From the NCBI GenBank assembly GCA_036924285.1, contig JAYKYS010000004.1:19314001-19378000 (forward strand): a stretch of 64,000 bases of DNA. The letters are read 5' to 3'. The notes beneath the pieces were generated by a model that did not search any database, was not told the origin of the DNA, and saw only the letters and a program-made list of their open reading frames with translations. The DNA comes from Asterella californica. Lineage: Eukaryota; Streptophyta; Marchantiopsida; Marchantiales; Aytoniaceae. Both the position numbers and the translations under genes were made by a program. Below, piece after piece: positions 1 through 12,386 of this stretch (its first letter is position 1; the number at the start of each line of letters is the position of its first letter).

Positions 1-1796
1 TCAACAACTCCATTTTGCTGAGGCGTGTAAGCTGTAGTCAACTGCCGCAGTATCCCCTTCTCAGCGAAATATTGATCAGCTGCCTTGGAAGTGAATTCTC
101 CTCCTCTATCACTTCGTAGCTGCTTCACTTGCTGCCCAGTCTGTCTTTCCACCATGTTAACAAGCTGTTGAAGATTCGAGAGTGCTTCAGAGTTTCTTAA
201 GAGGAAGAAAACCCAAATGTATCTCGAGAAGTCATCAACAACAAGCATAAAGTACTTAGAACCTCCAAGCGATATGGTCTCAGTAGGTCCACAGAGATCT
301 GTATGTAACAGCTGAAGGATATCTGTTGCCCTTGTTGCAGTAGTCTTAAAGAACTTCCTTCGAGTTTGTTTAGACCTGAGACAAACTTCACACGGGGTGT
401 TTACAGGGGCGAGTTTGGAAACACCAAGTGCTAAGTTATCATGAAACAACTTCTGCATTCTCTGATAGTGTAAATGTCCAAGTCGTAGATGCCATAACTG
501 GCTCGTCTCTGTTACAGCAGCAAGAACTGGAGCTACCAAGGGTAAGGCTTGTAACTCATACAAGTGGCCAACCTTCAGCCCTGTAGCTACTACAGATCCT
601 TGGTCAAGAATTGAACATCCTTGTGCATCGAATGACAGTTGAAATCCGTTTGCAGCAAGTTTATCAACACTCAGGAGATTATGCACTACACCAAGTACAA
701 ACCAGACACCTCCAATGATTCTTATCTGACCTGAAGGTAGCTTAATACGAATGTTACCTTCTCCCTGGACTTGGTAGCCCTTACCATCTCCTAGTCGAAT
801 CTCTGGTCCATTAAGAGGATGAAAGTCTTGAAACCACTCCTTCTTTGTGGTGATATGATTTGAAGCTCCAGAATCAATCCACCATTGTTGGTCATGTGTG
901 TCTGTGTACATGGCAGTAAAGAACAGCTTCTCTTCGTGATCAGTTGTCTGTACGAAGTTACCTCTGTTGTTAGTGTTGGAACGCTGATCAAATGCCTTCT
1001 TCCTGCACTCATAGGCGAAATGACCACGTTTCTTACAGTAGTTACAGTTTCCAGATTTTGGTTTGCTGGAGTTGTGCTCTGAGTCACGTTTGTTGAACTT
1101 GCCTCTCTTGTTGTCCCAATGCTCCTTTTGTTTGGATTGCGAGTCTTGAGTTCTACCCCGCTTATGATCTCTCTTCTTGGAGAAGAAAGCTGCATTAGTA
1201 GTTGTAGTTGATTGAGTTGACTTGGTTTCGATATTCATTGCTTCTTGTAAAGCTAATGTTTGGAGTTCTTCAAATGAGACAGGCTCCTTACGAACATCAA
1301 CTGCTTTGATGAAGTGCTCATACGGTTCTGGTAAGCTCTGGAGCACTATAAGCACCAAGTCGTCCTCATCTATATCTCCACCCAGATTCTTCAGTTGTTG
1401 TAGCAACCCTTTGACAGTATTGAAGTGCTCTTCGAGTGAGATGCCTGCAACCATCTACAAAGTGTTTAACTTTCTGCGTAGCATTCTCTTCCTCCCTCGA
1501 GCAGCTCCTTCGTGCTTCTTGGTGAAAGTATCCCAAGCATCTTTAGAGGTTTTAGCCTCCAATATATCCATGATTTCCGAGTCTTTAATTGTCATCTTGA
1601 TGATGGCAAGTGCTTGTTGATTGTTCCAAGCTTTGACAGCAGCTGGTGAATCGATAGGTCTTTCTTCTTCACCCAACACTATGTCCCATAAGTCGTAGTT
1701 CTGAAAAATGGCTTGAACCTTGAAGCACCATACTGGATAGTTGGTGCTATCCAACTTATGATGATCATGAAGTAGGTTATCACTAACGTTAGTCAT
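1..1796 (-). pseudogene. copia gag-pol polyprotein, 5' part, one in-frame amber stop
   Basis: Starts at ATG 1794-1796. The first 113 codons form a copia gag head (DUF4219/UBN2 type: the NYPVW motif near residue 20, then a helical KDAWDTF segment) and end at TAG 1455-1457. The same frame then stays open for about 484 codons to the window edge. It contains a canonical CCHC knuckle (C-x2-C-x4-H-x4-C, 1005-1046), a protease site WWIDSGAS (DSG at 867-875), and a GAG-pre-integrase segment (LWHLRLGH then CEVC). The integrase core shows HTDLCGP, VVDDFSRY and RSDRGGEF; the last catalytic Glu falls at or beyond the edge. The lone TAG sits where relatives have a sense codon, so I read it as a nonsense mutation. 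Otherwise the frame looks young. Confidence 0.9.
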
Positions 1797-2236
1797 CGAT
1801 CGAAAGTAAAGTAGGTGGGAAAAATCTGGAACTCCTCAAAGTGGTTGTGGAGGTGGAAGTAGTGTCTATATTGTAATCCTCTGCAGTCTCGTCCTGCACG
1901 GCAAAAATCTCAGAAATGCGAAAAATGATCGTTAAGGCCTTCAAAAGTGTAGTCAAAGATCCGTTGACCGAAGGTTCCCCAAAGTGCAACTTCCTTATAC
2001 GAGGTCCGTTTGGGTCGAAAGTTGGACCGTTGGGGTTAAAAAGGCGAAGCCTTTTTAACCTCAAATCCACTCTCAGATTTGCCTAATTCGATCTCCTTCC
2101 CCTCCAAAAACGCAGTCAAAGGTAGTTTGACCAAAAATTTGCGCCTTCTTTCTCACTTTTCAGTTGAAGGTGGTGTGCTCCCTCTAAATATTTTTCACTC
2201 TCTGGTTCCTCATTCTCCTTGCTAATACTCGTGCCT
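1797..2236 (-). other. copia 5' leader between primer-binding site and gag
   Basis: An untranslated leader of about 440 bp in element sense. A minus-strand frame of 93 codons (1789-2070) overlaps the gag start but looks like low-complexity read-through, so I do not call it a gene. It holds short repeats around TTTGAC and CCCAAACGG. Confidence 0.6.
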
Positions 2237-2250
2237 AAGCTCTGATACCA
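2237..2250 (-). other. Primer-binding site for initiator tRNA-Met
   Basis: On the minus strand this reads TGGTATCAGAGCTT, directly abutting the LTR end. TGGTATCAGAGC is the standard plant copia primer-binding site, complementary to the 3' end of initiator methionine tRNA. It fixes the element's orientation and LTR boundary. Confidence 0.93.
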
Positions 2251-2487
2251 TGTTAAAGAAGTAAACCAAGTGAATACTCTTCACTGTACAAGTTATGTCA
2301 GTAAAGGGATTAGTCGACTCATCATCTCCCAGGAGGGGGGTTGTTATATACTCTAACCTATGGACTGAGGTTAGTCATTAGTCAGTTACTAGACATAGAG
2401 ATGTGTCTATAGATGTGACTATAGAAGTGACTGTAGAGATTACTATAGATGTGACTATAGACTAGAGACTAGACATTATCTTTAACA
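2251..2487 (-). repeat. copia 5' LTR (237 bp)
   Basis: The LTR begins TGTTAAAG and ends CTTTAACA on the plus strand, a perfect 8-bp terminal inverted repeat with TG...CA ends. Its inner edge abuts the tRNA-Met primer-binding site. Positions about 2390-2470 hold a degenerate tandem array of units like GATGTGACTATAGA, near the upstream end in element sense, where promoter/enhancer sequence would lie. Confidence 0.9.
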
Positions 2488-5400
2488 AATCCTTTGCAAC
2501 TACATCCTGCTGGAAGTTCTCAAATTGATACTAGAGTGTAAGACGGGTACAATCCTGATTTCTGCTTGTGAGATGTTTTCATTCAGTCATCTCTGTAGGA
2601 TCGCAGACACATCGTAGGAGCGGAAGGTTCTGACATACTGCGGAGCGGCTGTACAACTGAGTGAAGTTCTGTTGACGCATTCATGGTTAAACTTCCATAA
2701 GCTTGAGAAGTTGGAATGACTGTCTGCAAAAAACATACTAGGCATTTTTTGGACATACTTAACTGCATTTTAGTATGTCTAGAGAAAAGACATACTAAAG
2801 GTATCTACAGTGAAAGAGAAAAGTGCAATTTCACTTCAGTTCCTGTGTGATCGGGTCTACAGAGTGAGAAGACTACCTTCCAAGATACCAGCACTATTGA
2901 GATCGTAAATGCCGTTATCAGCAGGATACCTACCTAAAGTTTCCGAAGATAAACGATCTCGATATAGCAGATACCTTCGAAGATCGCCCATGGTTTTCCT
3001 GACTACCTGAGTTAAGTGTCACTGATCATTTGGACAAAGTACAGATGAATGTTCCAGGGAAATAGCGCTATACCAACAACAACTAGATTGTCAGCTTACG
3101 TCAACCCTCCTCTCCATGTTAGTCCATTCAGCTCGCTCTTGATGATATTGGGAGACATGGACAGTGAGATTTATTTGAGTCATTTGAAGTCTTATAAACC
3201 CCCTGCATGCTGGGCAAGTTGCTGGAAGTAGCCATATACGAGTGCATTGCGTTTCTAGCAGACTGTATTTAATGTTTACCTCTGCTGGGAGAAGATAACC
3301 ACATGCGAATTCCCCTGAGAATTCGCATGTGGTTATCTTCAGGCAGGCGTACTTGCACAAGACGAAGGTTGTTATGTTGCAACTGTCTGACAGACCTACG
3401 CTAAATATTGTAGTGGAAGAAAAAGAAAACATATGTGCATATACATTCCCCTGATTATTCCCCTGATTAGCCTCAGTGATTCATATTGAAGGTGTGCTTT
3501 CCATCACGAGAAGGCTAAAGCGTCAATTTTTCAGAACCCAATATAACGACACTGCAACATCGTATATTGTTCGCATAGGGAAAGTTAGTCTTGGGACTCC
3601 ACAGTGATAACGTAGATCCACGTGAGTCTTAAAATGATACGAAAGTGATGGTCTGTGCTGGATTACTGATGCATACGAAGCAAACCCGTGCGCTGCATAA
3701 TTCCCATTTCGCCTTGAACTTTCGCCAGGTATTTTTTCTCTCGGACTCTCTCCCTCTCTCAAATAACAACCGGCCTTTGGTTGAAAGGGCTATGGAATCC
3801 ATTTCTCTATGACTACATATTTATAAGTACCACTCAAACATCTCCTCTATTTTAAATAACGCATTTAATGTTAGCAAGTATATTTTTTCATTGTTCAAAA
3901 GACTAGCATAGTTGTGTTTTAGTCTTACTCAGATTATATTATATACAATAATGATTAAAGATGTACACTTTAATTTAGTAAGATTCTCTTTTATATAATT
4001 ACAATTAAAGATGCACACCTTTAGTGTGACTAACAATATGAAACTCGATGCGAGGAGAAAATAAAACTGGAACAAGGCAAACAGTTGGAAGAGTCGAGCA
4101 GGAGAATCTGAAGATATATCAAGCCTTAGGTCAGTTCTCGAGATTACATATAGTTATCGAAGATAGTATGCTCGGATAAGTTCGGACAAGTGTCACTAAT
4201 AGTGTTAAAAACTCTGGAATGCAAAGCACCGCATTTTATTTTTGATAAGAGTAAACTGAATGTAACATGATTAGCGCCATAACACTAAATACATTATTCA
4301 ATGTAAATGTAAAGTGTCCGATTCAAAAGATTTCAAAAGTATCCGAAAGATCACATTTATGTGTACTCTATGAACGTAAAATTTATAGCCAAAACCTGTA
4401 AAACGTTACCGTAATTCCAAGCTAAATCGTGCATAACTATTCGTGCATTTTAGTGCACGATATATTTTCTAAATATCCTAAGGCTGTGCACGATACACTA
4501 AAGAAGTACAGAGAGGGCCTGCACGAAAAAAGAAAGAAGGTATTAATGTACACCAAGATCTAAATTATAGTTATAGATTGTACACTAAAGAATTAAATCA
4601 CAGTTTTAGAGTTCACTGGATGTAGTTGCAAGAAATGCATGACGAATTACATGATACTAGAATAAATCTTTGGTTGACAGCTTTTAAGACTTGTGCGATA
4701 TAGGTTGGCACTACGGTATACGAAAGTTCAGGATCTTCTACAGCCAAACATTGAGTGGCTCTACTCTTGTAACAAGGCATCTTGAATTCTGCTTTTCATG
4801 TCTACACCGAGCGACTTATATAATATTGAGAACACTATTTCTAGTCTCGCATTTCAGAAGACTTAAGAACGTATTAGTGTTGGCAACAGTAATCTCAAGT
4901 CAACAGTAATTATGGATTACACTATTTATGGTTAGAAATGCTCAATATGAATGGAACATTTTGATAAGAATTCTCCGTGACTTTAAAATCATGGCTTTGT
5001 CTGTTGAAAGTATTATGACAATCTCATGATTGATGTTTTCAGGTATCACAGCATTTTTCATGCTTACGTATTACCACCGATCTTGGAGTTCCTACGCACA
5101 AAAACTTCAATTTTTATTATCTTTTTAGAAGTATCTCTACAATTAGTGTTACTTGATAGAAAGATAAGACTGTATCCACAATTACAATTACCAACACTAA
5201 TTACAAACTAACATTAATTGTGGCACAACACTTTATACGTCGTTCGGTGTAGAGACCATATTATCCTCTGTTTAGTGTTGACTGAGTAGAGTAATTCAGC
5301 TCGTTCAAGGTTCTGAAACGTTAATGTAAGGAGGATGGTAGAAAGAGATGATATTCTGTCCAAATAAGATCGCGTGGCCAACAAATTTACCAAGATTGTG

Positions 5401-5744
5401 TTGTGATTATTCTTAGAAAATAACTAATTCTGAAAAATCAATTAAATCACCATGTTATATTTCCTAGGAATGAGATTTATGATCTAAATGTGCTTTTCTT
5501 CCAAACGAATTACTAAGAGTCAATCGTTAACACTATATATAAATGAAGTTAAGAATATTTTCTTTATTACATTATCAAGAATTCAATTCATCAAAACATT
5601 ACTAAAATTTTAGATGTATATTTTAACTGATTTCTACTTCTAGATCTCATTATTTGAGATCTTTGTTATGTCTCCTTCCCAGTTCAGAACTAGAGATCCT
5701 AATATCATAACCCTCCTTTCAAAAGTAAGCCTTGGCCCAGTTTG
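2488..5744. other. Intergenic AT-rich DNA, no gene recognised
   Basis: I see no coding segment with a family signature; open frames are short and scattered on both strands. It holds a perfect 22-bp hairpin (3291-3340), a small inverted repeat near 2770-2800 built on AGTATGTCT/AGACATACT, and repeated GTGCACGA-like words near 4435-4530. Confidence 0.6.
3291..3340. repeat. Perfect 22-bp inverted repeat with 6-bp spacer
   Basis: Left arm 3291-3312 and right arm 3319-3340 are exact reverse complements, separated by CCCTGA. Each arm contains GAATTCGCATGTGG or its complement. Such a perfect stem is unusual in this otherwise decayed region. It could be the core of a small palindromic transposon, a hairpin RNA source, or a recent palindromic duplication. 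Confidence 0.95.
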
Positions 5745-6330
5745 TTTTGGGCCGAACCAAACCGTGAAACCGTGGTTTAAAGCGGTTTAGGTTCGGTCAA
5801 CTACGATTCGGTTTGGTTCAAGTTTTACACATATTATATGTGGTTCTGTCTATATACTGTTCAAGTTTAAACAGTTAAGGTTTCAACGGTTCGGTTTAAG
5901 ATTGGTTCAGTTCAACCTTCAATACAGGTTCAGCTGGTTCGAACTGTAGTTTAAACTATTCAAATCGCGGTTTAAATGATTTGTACTATAAAAGACCTGA
6001 AGGTTTTGAACTCGAGACTTTTTGCATTACAAAAGATGATGAGATTACCTCTAACCGGTTTAAACGATCGAATCACAGTTTATATGGTTTGGTTTGAAAC
6101 ATTTCGGTTCAAAGTAGTTCATGCTCAGATCTCTTTTAATTTGGTGTATTGGTTTCTTGATGTAAATGGTCTGGTTTATATGGCTTCATGGTTTACTTTA
6201 AATGGTTTCGTGGTTTAAGTGATTCGGGTTATACGGTTTTTTATTTATGGTTTCGGTTGAGGTGCAAATTATATTATTAAACCGGTTCACTATGTACACA
6301 TATTTTAAACTGGTTTGAGTTGAGGCCGAG
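5745..6330. repeat. Degenerate GGTTT/CGGTTY-type repeat tract
   Basis: Words such as GGTTTGGTT, CGGTTTAA, GGTTCGGTT and their variants recur every 8-15 bases over almost 600 bp, in irregular spacing. The frame at 5976-6218 is a by-product of this composition. It resembles decayed satellite or simple-sequence expansions common in plants. Confidence 0.75.
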
Positions 6331-7440
6331 GTCTAAACTCTCCCGCGAAGAGTATAGTATTAAAGAACGGGGTAATATCAAACTCTACTTGCAGAGAGTA
6401 GTAAAAGAGAATCAAAATACTCTTTACTTTCCCTCTCCAATGCTTTCTTGAGAGGAAGGTAAAGCTATCTAAGAAGTTTCATTCAATCTGTCCATCTCTC
6501 GAAGGACAGATTCTCTCTCTGAGAAGAGATTCAAGGCCCCAATAGTACTCTTAGACCCCAAAGAATATTCTTTTTTTCTTCCCATTTACCTTAGGTTTAG
6601 AGACAAGATATTACATTGGAGCGATATATTATATCTTTAGTAGCGATAGGTGTCTTAGAGCTATTGATAGCGGGATTTAGCCTTGGTGTTCTCCTCCCTT
6701 TGAGATGTTGGTTGCTTGGCCCTTCGGGTCCTTTTTCCCCTTGTAATGCTTGATGGGGTCTTTCCATCAGTTGGCTATTCATTGTGTCTCATGTTTTATC
6801 AATTACAATTTTTCAAGAAATCGCAAATATTTCCTTCTCTGGTAGAGCTTTTATTTAAGTTTTTACTTAACCGATTCTATTCTCGTAAGCAAACTCTACC
6901 GGCAAAAGTATTTGAGTATAACGATAAAATTTGGTTGTTTGTAGACAGCCCACCTGTAGAATGAAGTACTTATCTATAATGACAATTGGGCTTTAAGACA
7001 AAAATCAAAGAGGAAAAGGAATTCTAGATATCTAACAATCTCTATCATAAGAGAAGAAAAAGAGGCCTACTTTCCCTTTTTAGGAAGAAAATGGAAGTCC
7101 ATCAAGTTCCCAATCTCCGCTTCACCAAAAAGGTATGCATGCAAGGAATATCATTAAACTAAAATCAAGAGAGTTACTCTTCAACCATGGATGAAAACCT
7201 CATCGTGCAATCTTCATTCAGATATCAGGATCTCGATTACCTCACCTTGAGAAAAAAAGCACAGATCTAGGTCTAAATAGAGAACTATCTGTATCCATAT
7301 TGAGATTTTGAAAAATGATTCGTCTTACTTAAATATCTCTTAACCTATACACTCGAAAGAGGTTAGGGAGTTACTCTAAAGATTTTTTGTATGTTATCAA
7401 GAACAAGATGGATTAATAAAACAAAGTACGCAGATGAGAG
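6331..7440. other. Intergenic, nothing recognised
   Basis: AT-rich sequence with pyrimidine-rich runs near 6420-6540. Short frames on both strands (for example 6716-6964 plus) carry no recognisable motif. Confidence 0.5.
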
Positions 7441-7499
7441 ATGTCTAATTACGACCATTTAAGAAAAGCAAGTTATGCCTCTACTGTTTACGCTTCTAT

Positions 7500-7711
7500 C
7501 CTTCCTATCTTACGCTTTGCATCTTGGAATGTTGGAGGTCTCTCTTTCCCTCTGCATAAATATTTTCTTCATGATTTTTTTCAATACGGTTCGGTCTCAC
7601 ATTCTATCTATACAAGAGATCAAAGTAGACGACTTTTGTATTCATTTTTTTCATCAAGTCGTAGCTCCTCGCTATCTATTGATTTGGACTCTTGCTACGC
7701 CTAGCCTATAA
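7500..7711 (+). pseudogene. LINE (non-LTR retrotransposon) endonuclease fragment
   Basis: In one plus frame the sequence encodes RFASWNVGGLS (about 7516-7548), the N-terminal motif of the apurinic-type endonuclease of LINE elements. In the next frame it encodes ILSIQEIKVDDF (about 7599-7634), corresponding to the catalytic QE(I/T)K motif. The spacing of roughly 25 residues between motifs fits the family. A frameshift lies between about 7560 and 7600. Nothing convincing of the rest of the enzyme or the reverse transcriptase follows, so this is a short dead fragment. Confidence 0.6.
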
Positions 7712-7839
7712 ACTCCCCGCGGTCTTATCAATCAACTATCCTCGATCTCTTGGGTGCATGAAGAGTTTGAGCTCTCTCTCTTCTCATGGATGAGATCTCG
7801 CACTATGTCGATAATAATCACTCTTTTATCTCGTGCTTG

Positions 7840-8820
7840 TGACCAACATTCATTCTGACAGTCTCGACACCTCTTGCTCCATTGTTAAGACAATTCCGTT
7901 GGAAATGAGAATCTCCATGTCTAGCATGTGATTTCTCCAAAGTTACCTTTGGTGCCTCTAAAGTTATCTTGATTTCCTCGATTGTGATTGTTGGTCGTAA
8001 CATCTTTGACTTCCTCTTCCATCTTTGTTCCTCCATTCTCGTAAGTGCACCAAGGTTTATCTTGAGATCAACAAGAGTATCGTTGATGCTCTTCAACTCC
8101 ACATGAAATCTGAGATGACAATTGACATCGTTGTAGGGACAAATCGTCTTGACACCACTATTGGAGTAGGAATTGACATTAAAGCGATCATCAATTGTGA
8201 TGGTGCAGATGCTATTACTGTGACTACACCAATAATCAGAATCGACACTAGAGCGGCATGATGAGACTGGATCAGATCCCTTTCATCCAAACTCTCTTTC
8301 ATATTTGTCACAATCTTGATGACCTCCGCTTTGGTTGCTAGCTTCTTGTATCTCACTTGGGTTCGAATTGAAAGCCTTAGCCCTCCAACCAAATTCTTGG
8401 TCAACATTGCTCCAATCTCCGTCATCGTTAGCTCCTCATTGTCTCCACTCTTTTGTAAGATCGTCCAAAATTGTTGCTCCAATTTATCCACCCTTTCGGC
8501 ATATTGCTGAACTTTCCCGTCATCTCGTTGCTTCAAATGAGTGAGCTCTACCTGAGCTTCTCAACTCCCTTCTAGAAGAAACTCTTCAATGAGTGCGTTT
8601 CTCAACGTCCCTCATGTGTCCTCAACTACATCATGTGTTTTGCTCTTCACTCGGTCTTCATACCACGTGAGAGCAAAATCTTCTAAAAACTTTGGTATTA
8701 ACAACACTCATTCTTCCTTCCTTCTCCCGTTGTTTTCGATGCAACCCCTCTCGAAGTCTCATACAAACGGCTCTATATCTTCATTATCTTTCTCGTGAAA
8801 CATTCGTAGTTTCCTCATCT
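7840..8820 (-). pseudogene. Decayed gypsy-type gag with ruined zinc knuckle
   Basis: Read on the minus strand from ATG near 8820, it encodes a retrotransposon gag domain: FHEKDNEDIEPFV, then FLEDFALTWYEDRVKS, then KVQQYAERVDKLEQQF (about 8470-8515). It ends in a C-terminal knuckle where the first two cysteines have become Ser and Arg but H-x4-C remains (HFQRNC, about 7875-7920). At least four in-frame stops interrupt the first half, all TGA, at positions where relatives have Trp or Arg. Length and motif order fit a Ty3/gypsy gag; no linked pol or LTR is clear. The fragment is dead and old. Confidence 0.75.
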
Positions 8821-11800
8821 TGTAACTATTCTTTCTGCTCTTCTAATCTTTGCACAATAATGATTCGCTAAAATAATACAAACATCACCAATTCCACTTG
8901 AGAATAATCTATCATAGATAAAATGAAAAGAAATGGTTATAAATAACACTTTTTGTGTCATTTCTTCTCTCAAGATAATCATGAGCATGAGTCGCGTTAC
9001 TACCTTCTCCACCATCTGGATGATGATCTCCATCACAACTGAGCAAAGTCATCCGTTGAAGTCAACAACTTCTTCGTCTCAAGTCTCTGAATCTCGTTCA
9101 ACTTCTCGAATATTGACATAAGTAGAGCGGTCACATCTACACACTTGTGTCTTTTGATAGATCATCCACTCCACAACTTGGATAAAGATTCTCTGCTAGA
9201 AGATAAACTGGAGTTGATGAATATAGACTCACTCAAAGACTCAAATCAATAAACTCTCATGCTCTTACCATCTAAAAAAGTAACACCATAAATCGATTTC
9301 TACTCTTCTCCTCTGAGATTCTACTGAAGTTTTTGCGCTAGTGTTTTCAAACTCAACGGTAAGTTCTCTCGAGTTCTTTCAGACATCTAAACCTTGAGGA
9401 AAGTTTCTAAGTCTAACTTTCTAATCCTTTGAACTTCCACTTATATTATTATGCTTTCTCAACCATTGAGTGGACAATTACTTTTGAAGAAAGCAAATCT
9501 ACATCATTTACTTAACTCTTTCGAGCTTTATATCAAAAAATCATGTATTATACAAATCATATATTATACATGTTATACACGAAACAAAATCTAATCTAAA
9601 GTTAATTGTCTAAGATAATCATTTCATGACCATCGTCATTACTAATCACAACAGATAACTTAAAGTCACTCTAATAAAGATCAAACTCTACTTCACTAGG
9701 AGCATTTGTGACCTCCACAATGAATGACGTTTGAAACTTCAACTTCTTCACTTCTACTCCAATGATCTCAAAAGCTTCATGATATAGAATGAAGAGATCA
9801 CCCTAAATGTTATAGATGTGTGTTCGCAACTCAACTATATTTAACTTTCACTTTTTTGTCTTCGTCTAAACGTCTCTTCTTCTCTCGCGGCACTCGAATT
9901 GGATTCTCCATGAAATATCTTCAAGACCTCTTTGTATGTCGAAACGTATATCTCGTAATCGGTACGAGATCTCTCCAAGATTTTTGTGGTTCAACCTCCG
10001 GACTATTAACTCATGAATTTTGAACAAAAACTTTCCTTATTAGAAGAAATGTTGCTGATTGTACAAATTTCTAGAAAACTAAAATTTATACGTTTTAATT
10101 TTACTCACTAATGTAGACCCCTTCAACTTTGAATATTAGATTTCTCTCTCTAGACATTTTTTTCCTCATGATTTTTGTTTTCACTGATAATTTATCAACC
10201 AAGTTATAATCTTAGAAATTTTCACAAAAAAATAAACAGAAAAACTGACAATGACTATACACAATTTCCAGAGAGCATAATTACAAACTCTTACATTTCT
10301 TTGTGAAAATTTTCACAGAAAAATGAAAAGCACACAAAATTTGAAAACAACTTTACAAAGTTTTTGGAGAGTAGAATTCTTAAATCTTGATTTCTCTCTT
10401 TTAGTAATTTCTTTTTCTTATGTTCTCTAAAACTCATGTTGATACACTTTTAACTTCTTTTAAATTTTTTAAATAAATAAAATATAAAATATAACTTTAA
10501 AATTATAAATAATTACGAGATACACGGAAAATTCTAAAATTATTATCATCACATTAACCTTGAAATTTAGCCCACAACAAACTACAACTGTTTCGGAAAC
10601 TAGCTTCTACAATTGTCTCTACGTTCAGTAATGAATTTACAATCAAACTGCGAAATAGCAAAAGTCTTATTCATTTGCGAAAATGAAAGTTCTAATGCAA
10701 GAGGCTTTTTGTAAAGGGCAGGGCAGTCACTAGAACATACCATAGGGAAGTTGCAACGTAAGGGAGATGCCATCGACTACTGACTGACGAGCAGGAGGGC
10801 GCTCCAAGGAGCGTGAGGTGTAAGGAAACTACTACAATATCAACATTGAGAGGGTACTCAGAGTAGACAGTGTCCATCTTATCTTCACTCATTATTACCA
10901 GTACTTGAACCAGAGCCAGCCTAGGTTTTGCCTGCTTACCTGTAATTTGCCGGCGGTTTGTTGCAGGTGACGGAACTTTTGTGTTAACTCGACGGCGTCT
11001 TTGAGCAATTTCCGAGTACTTCTTCACCTATTATGTGTGTTTTAAGACAGAAATTATCCGGAGTCTTCTCTACTTATCCGGCTTTTCTAGAAATTTTGCT
11101 GGGGCACTTCACACGGGATGCCGGATCTAGGCTGGCGTAGAACATAACAATTTATATTATGCAGATCCGACAGTCCTGTGTCTTCTGAAGCCCGGATGCC
11201 GATGTATATCATGAAAAGAGCATAAAAGCTAGGTCGAGTACAGGTTCCCGGTACATCCCTTGCAATGTTACTGATAGGGTTGGAGATGTCTGGGTGGCCC
11301 CGGGCCTTTGCCAAAGACAGTGTGGGAAAGTTTGCAGGTATGGGCAAGGTCCTGCAACCTGAGGTTCACAATTACTGACCAACTGCGCTTCAAGAGCAAC
11401 AGTCAATCGTTCTCAAAAAGTCCTAATCTGCAAAACATGTTCGTACAAATGTGTTTTTTCTCTTCTGAGACTGATCTGCTCAACAAAGGAGGCTAAGCAG
11501 CACAAAAGCATTTGTTGTTCTAAGCTTATAATACTCGATATCAGATCGGAAACCGGTTTGTACTACATGTCGAGCAACTGAGTTCGATACGAGTGAGAGA
11601 TTAGTCCTCGAGCAACTGAGTTTGATACACGCCAGAGATTCGATCATCTATTCACTACTGTTAGTGCATCAGAAAACATTTACTCTACCCATGAAGAGAC
11701 GCAACAACGTCCTAATGACATCGAGATTGCAGATTATGCAGCATTCTCTACCTTCTCTAGACGAGTACGTGAGCTTCTCGTGTATGACAATCTCCTCCCT

Positions 11801-11867
11801 TCTCAACTGCCAAGTTATATAAACCAAATAGTTCCAAACACTTGTCAGGGCAGATGAGTGTCTGAAG
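8821..11867. other. Intergenic, nothing firm recognised
   Basis: Mostly AT-rich decayed sequence. From 9040 to 10560 there are pyrimidine-rich and AT-rich tracts without protein motifs. At 10940-11025 (minus) a short helical open segment ends at a good GTAAGC splice donor (10934-10939), but no partner exons are convincing. Frames at 11087-11406 carry no known motif. Confidence 0.45.
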
Positions 11868-12386
11868 GCCGTCTTGCCATCCTGACAGGGAGAATGCAGT
11901 GGCAACCCAGGAGATTTCTTGTCTCACTCTCGTCACGCATACATAACTATGTCCTGAAACGGGCCACCTTACTGTAACGTCCATATTCGTTGTGATCGTC
12001 AAGTATACATAGAGCTTTCCTCACAGTAAGATCCATCTATTCTCTTTCACACCGCAAGGTGGAAGCCTGTTCAGTGTTGGCAGGCTCCTGTCACGTGGAC
12101 AGTGGCAGCACACAGTCCACCATCACAGGCCGTCTTGCCATCCTGGCAAGGAGAATGCAGTGGCAACCCAGGAGATTTCTTGTCTCACTCTCGTCATGCA
12201 TACACAACTATGTCCTGAAACGGGCCACCTCACTGTAACGTCCATATTCGGTGTGATCGTCAAGTATACATAAAGCTTTTCCTCACAGTAAGATACAACT
12301 ACTTCTTTTCACACCGCAAGGTGGAAGCCTGTTCAGTGTTGGCAGGTTCCTGTCACATGGACAGTGGCCGCACACAGTCCACCATC
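11868..12386. repeat. Tandem direct duplication, unit about 261 bp
   Basis: Copy 1 is 11868-12128 and copy 2 is 12129-12386. Both begin GCCGTCTTGCCATCCTG and end near CAGTCCACCATC. They differ by scattered substitutions and small indels (a few percent by eye), so the duplication is fairly recent. No protein frame is maintained through both copies. It lies about 1.8 kb beyond the 3' end of the host gene. Confidence 0.93.

Larger units (their letters stand above)
1..2487 (-). mobile_element. Ty1/copia LTR retrotransposon, truncated by window edge
   Basis: The element is read on the minus strand. It has one LTR (2251-2487), a primer-binding site (2237-2250), a leader of about 450 bp and a gag-pol frame running off position 1. 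The order gag, CCHC knuckle, protease, GAG-pre-integrase and integrase is the Ty1/copia order, with integrase before reverse transcriptase. RT, RNase H and the other LTR lie outside the window, so the target-site duplication cannot be checked. Confidence 0.92.
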
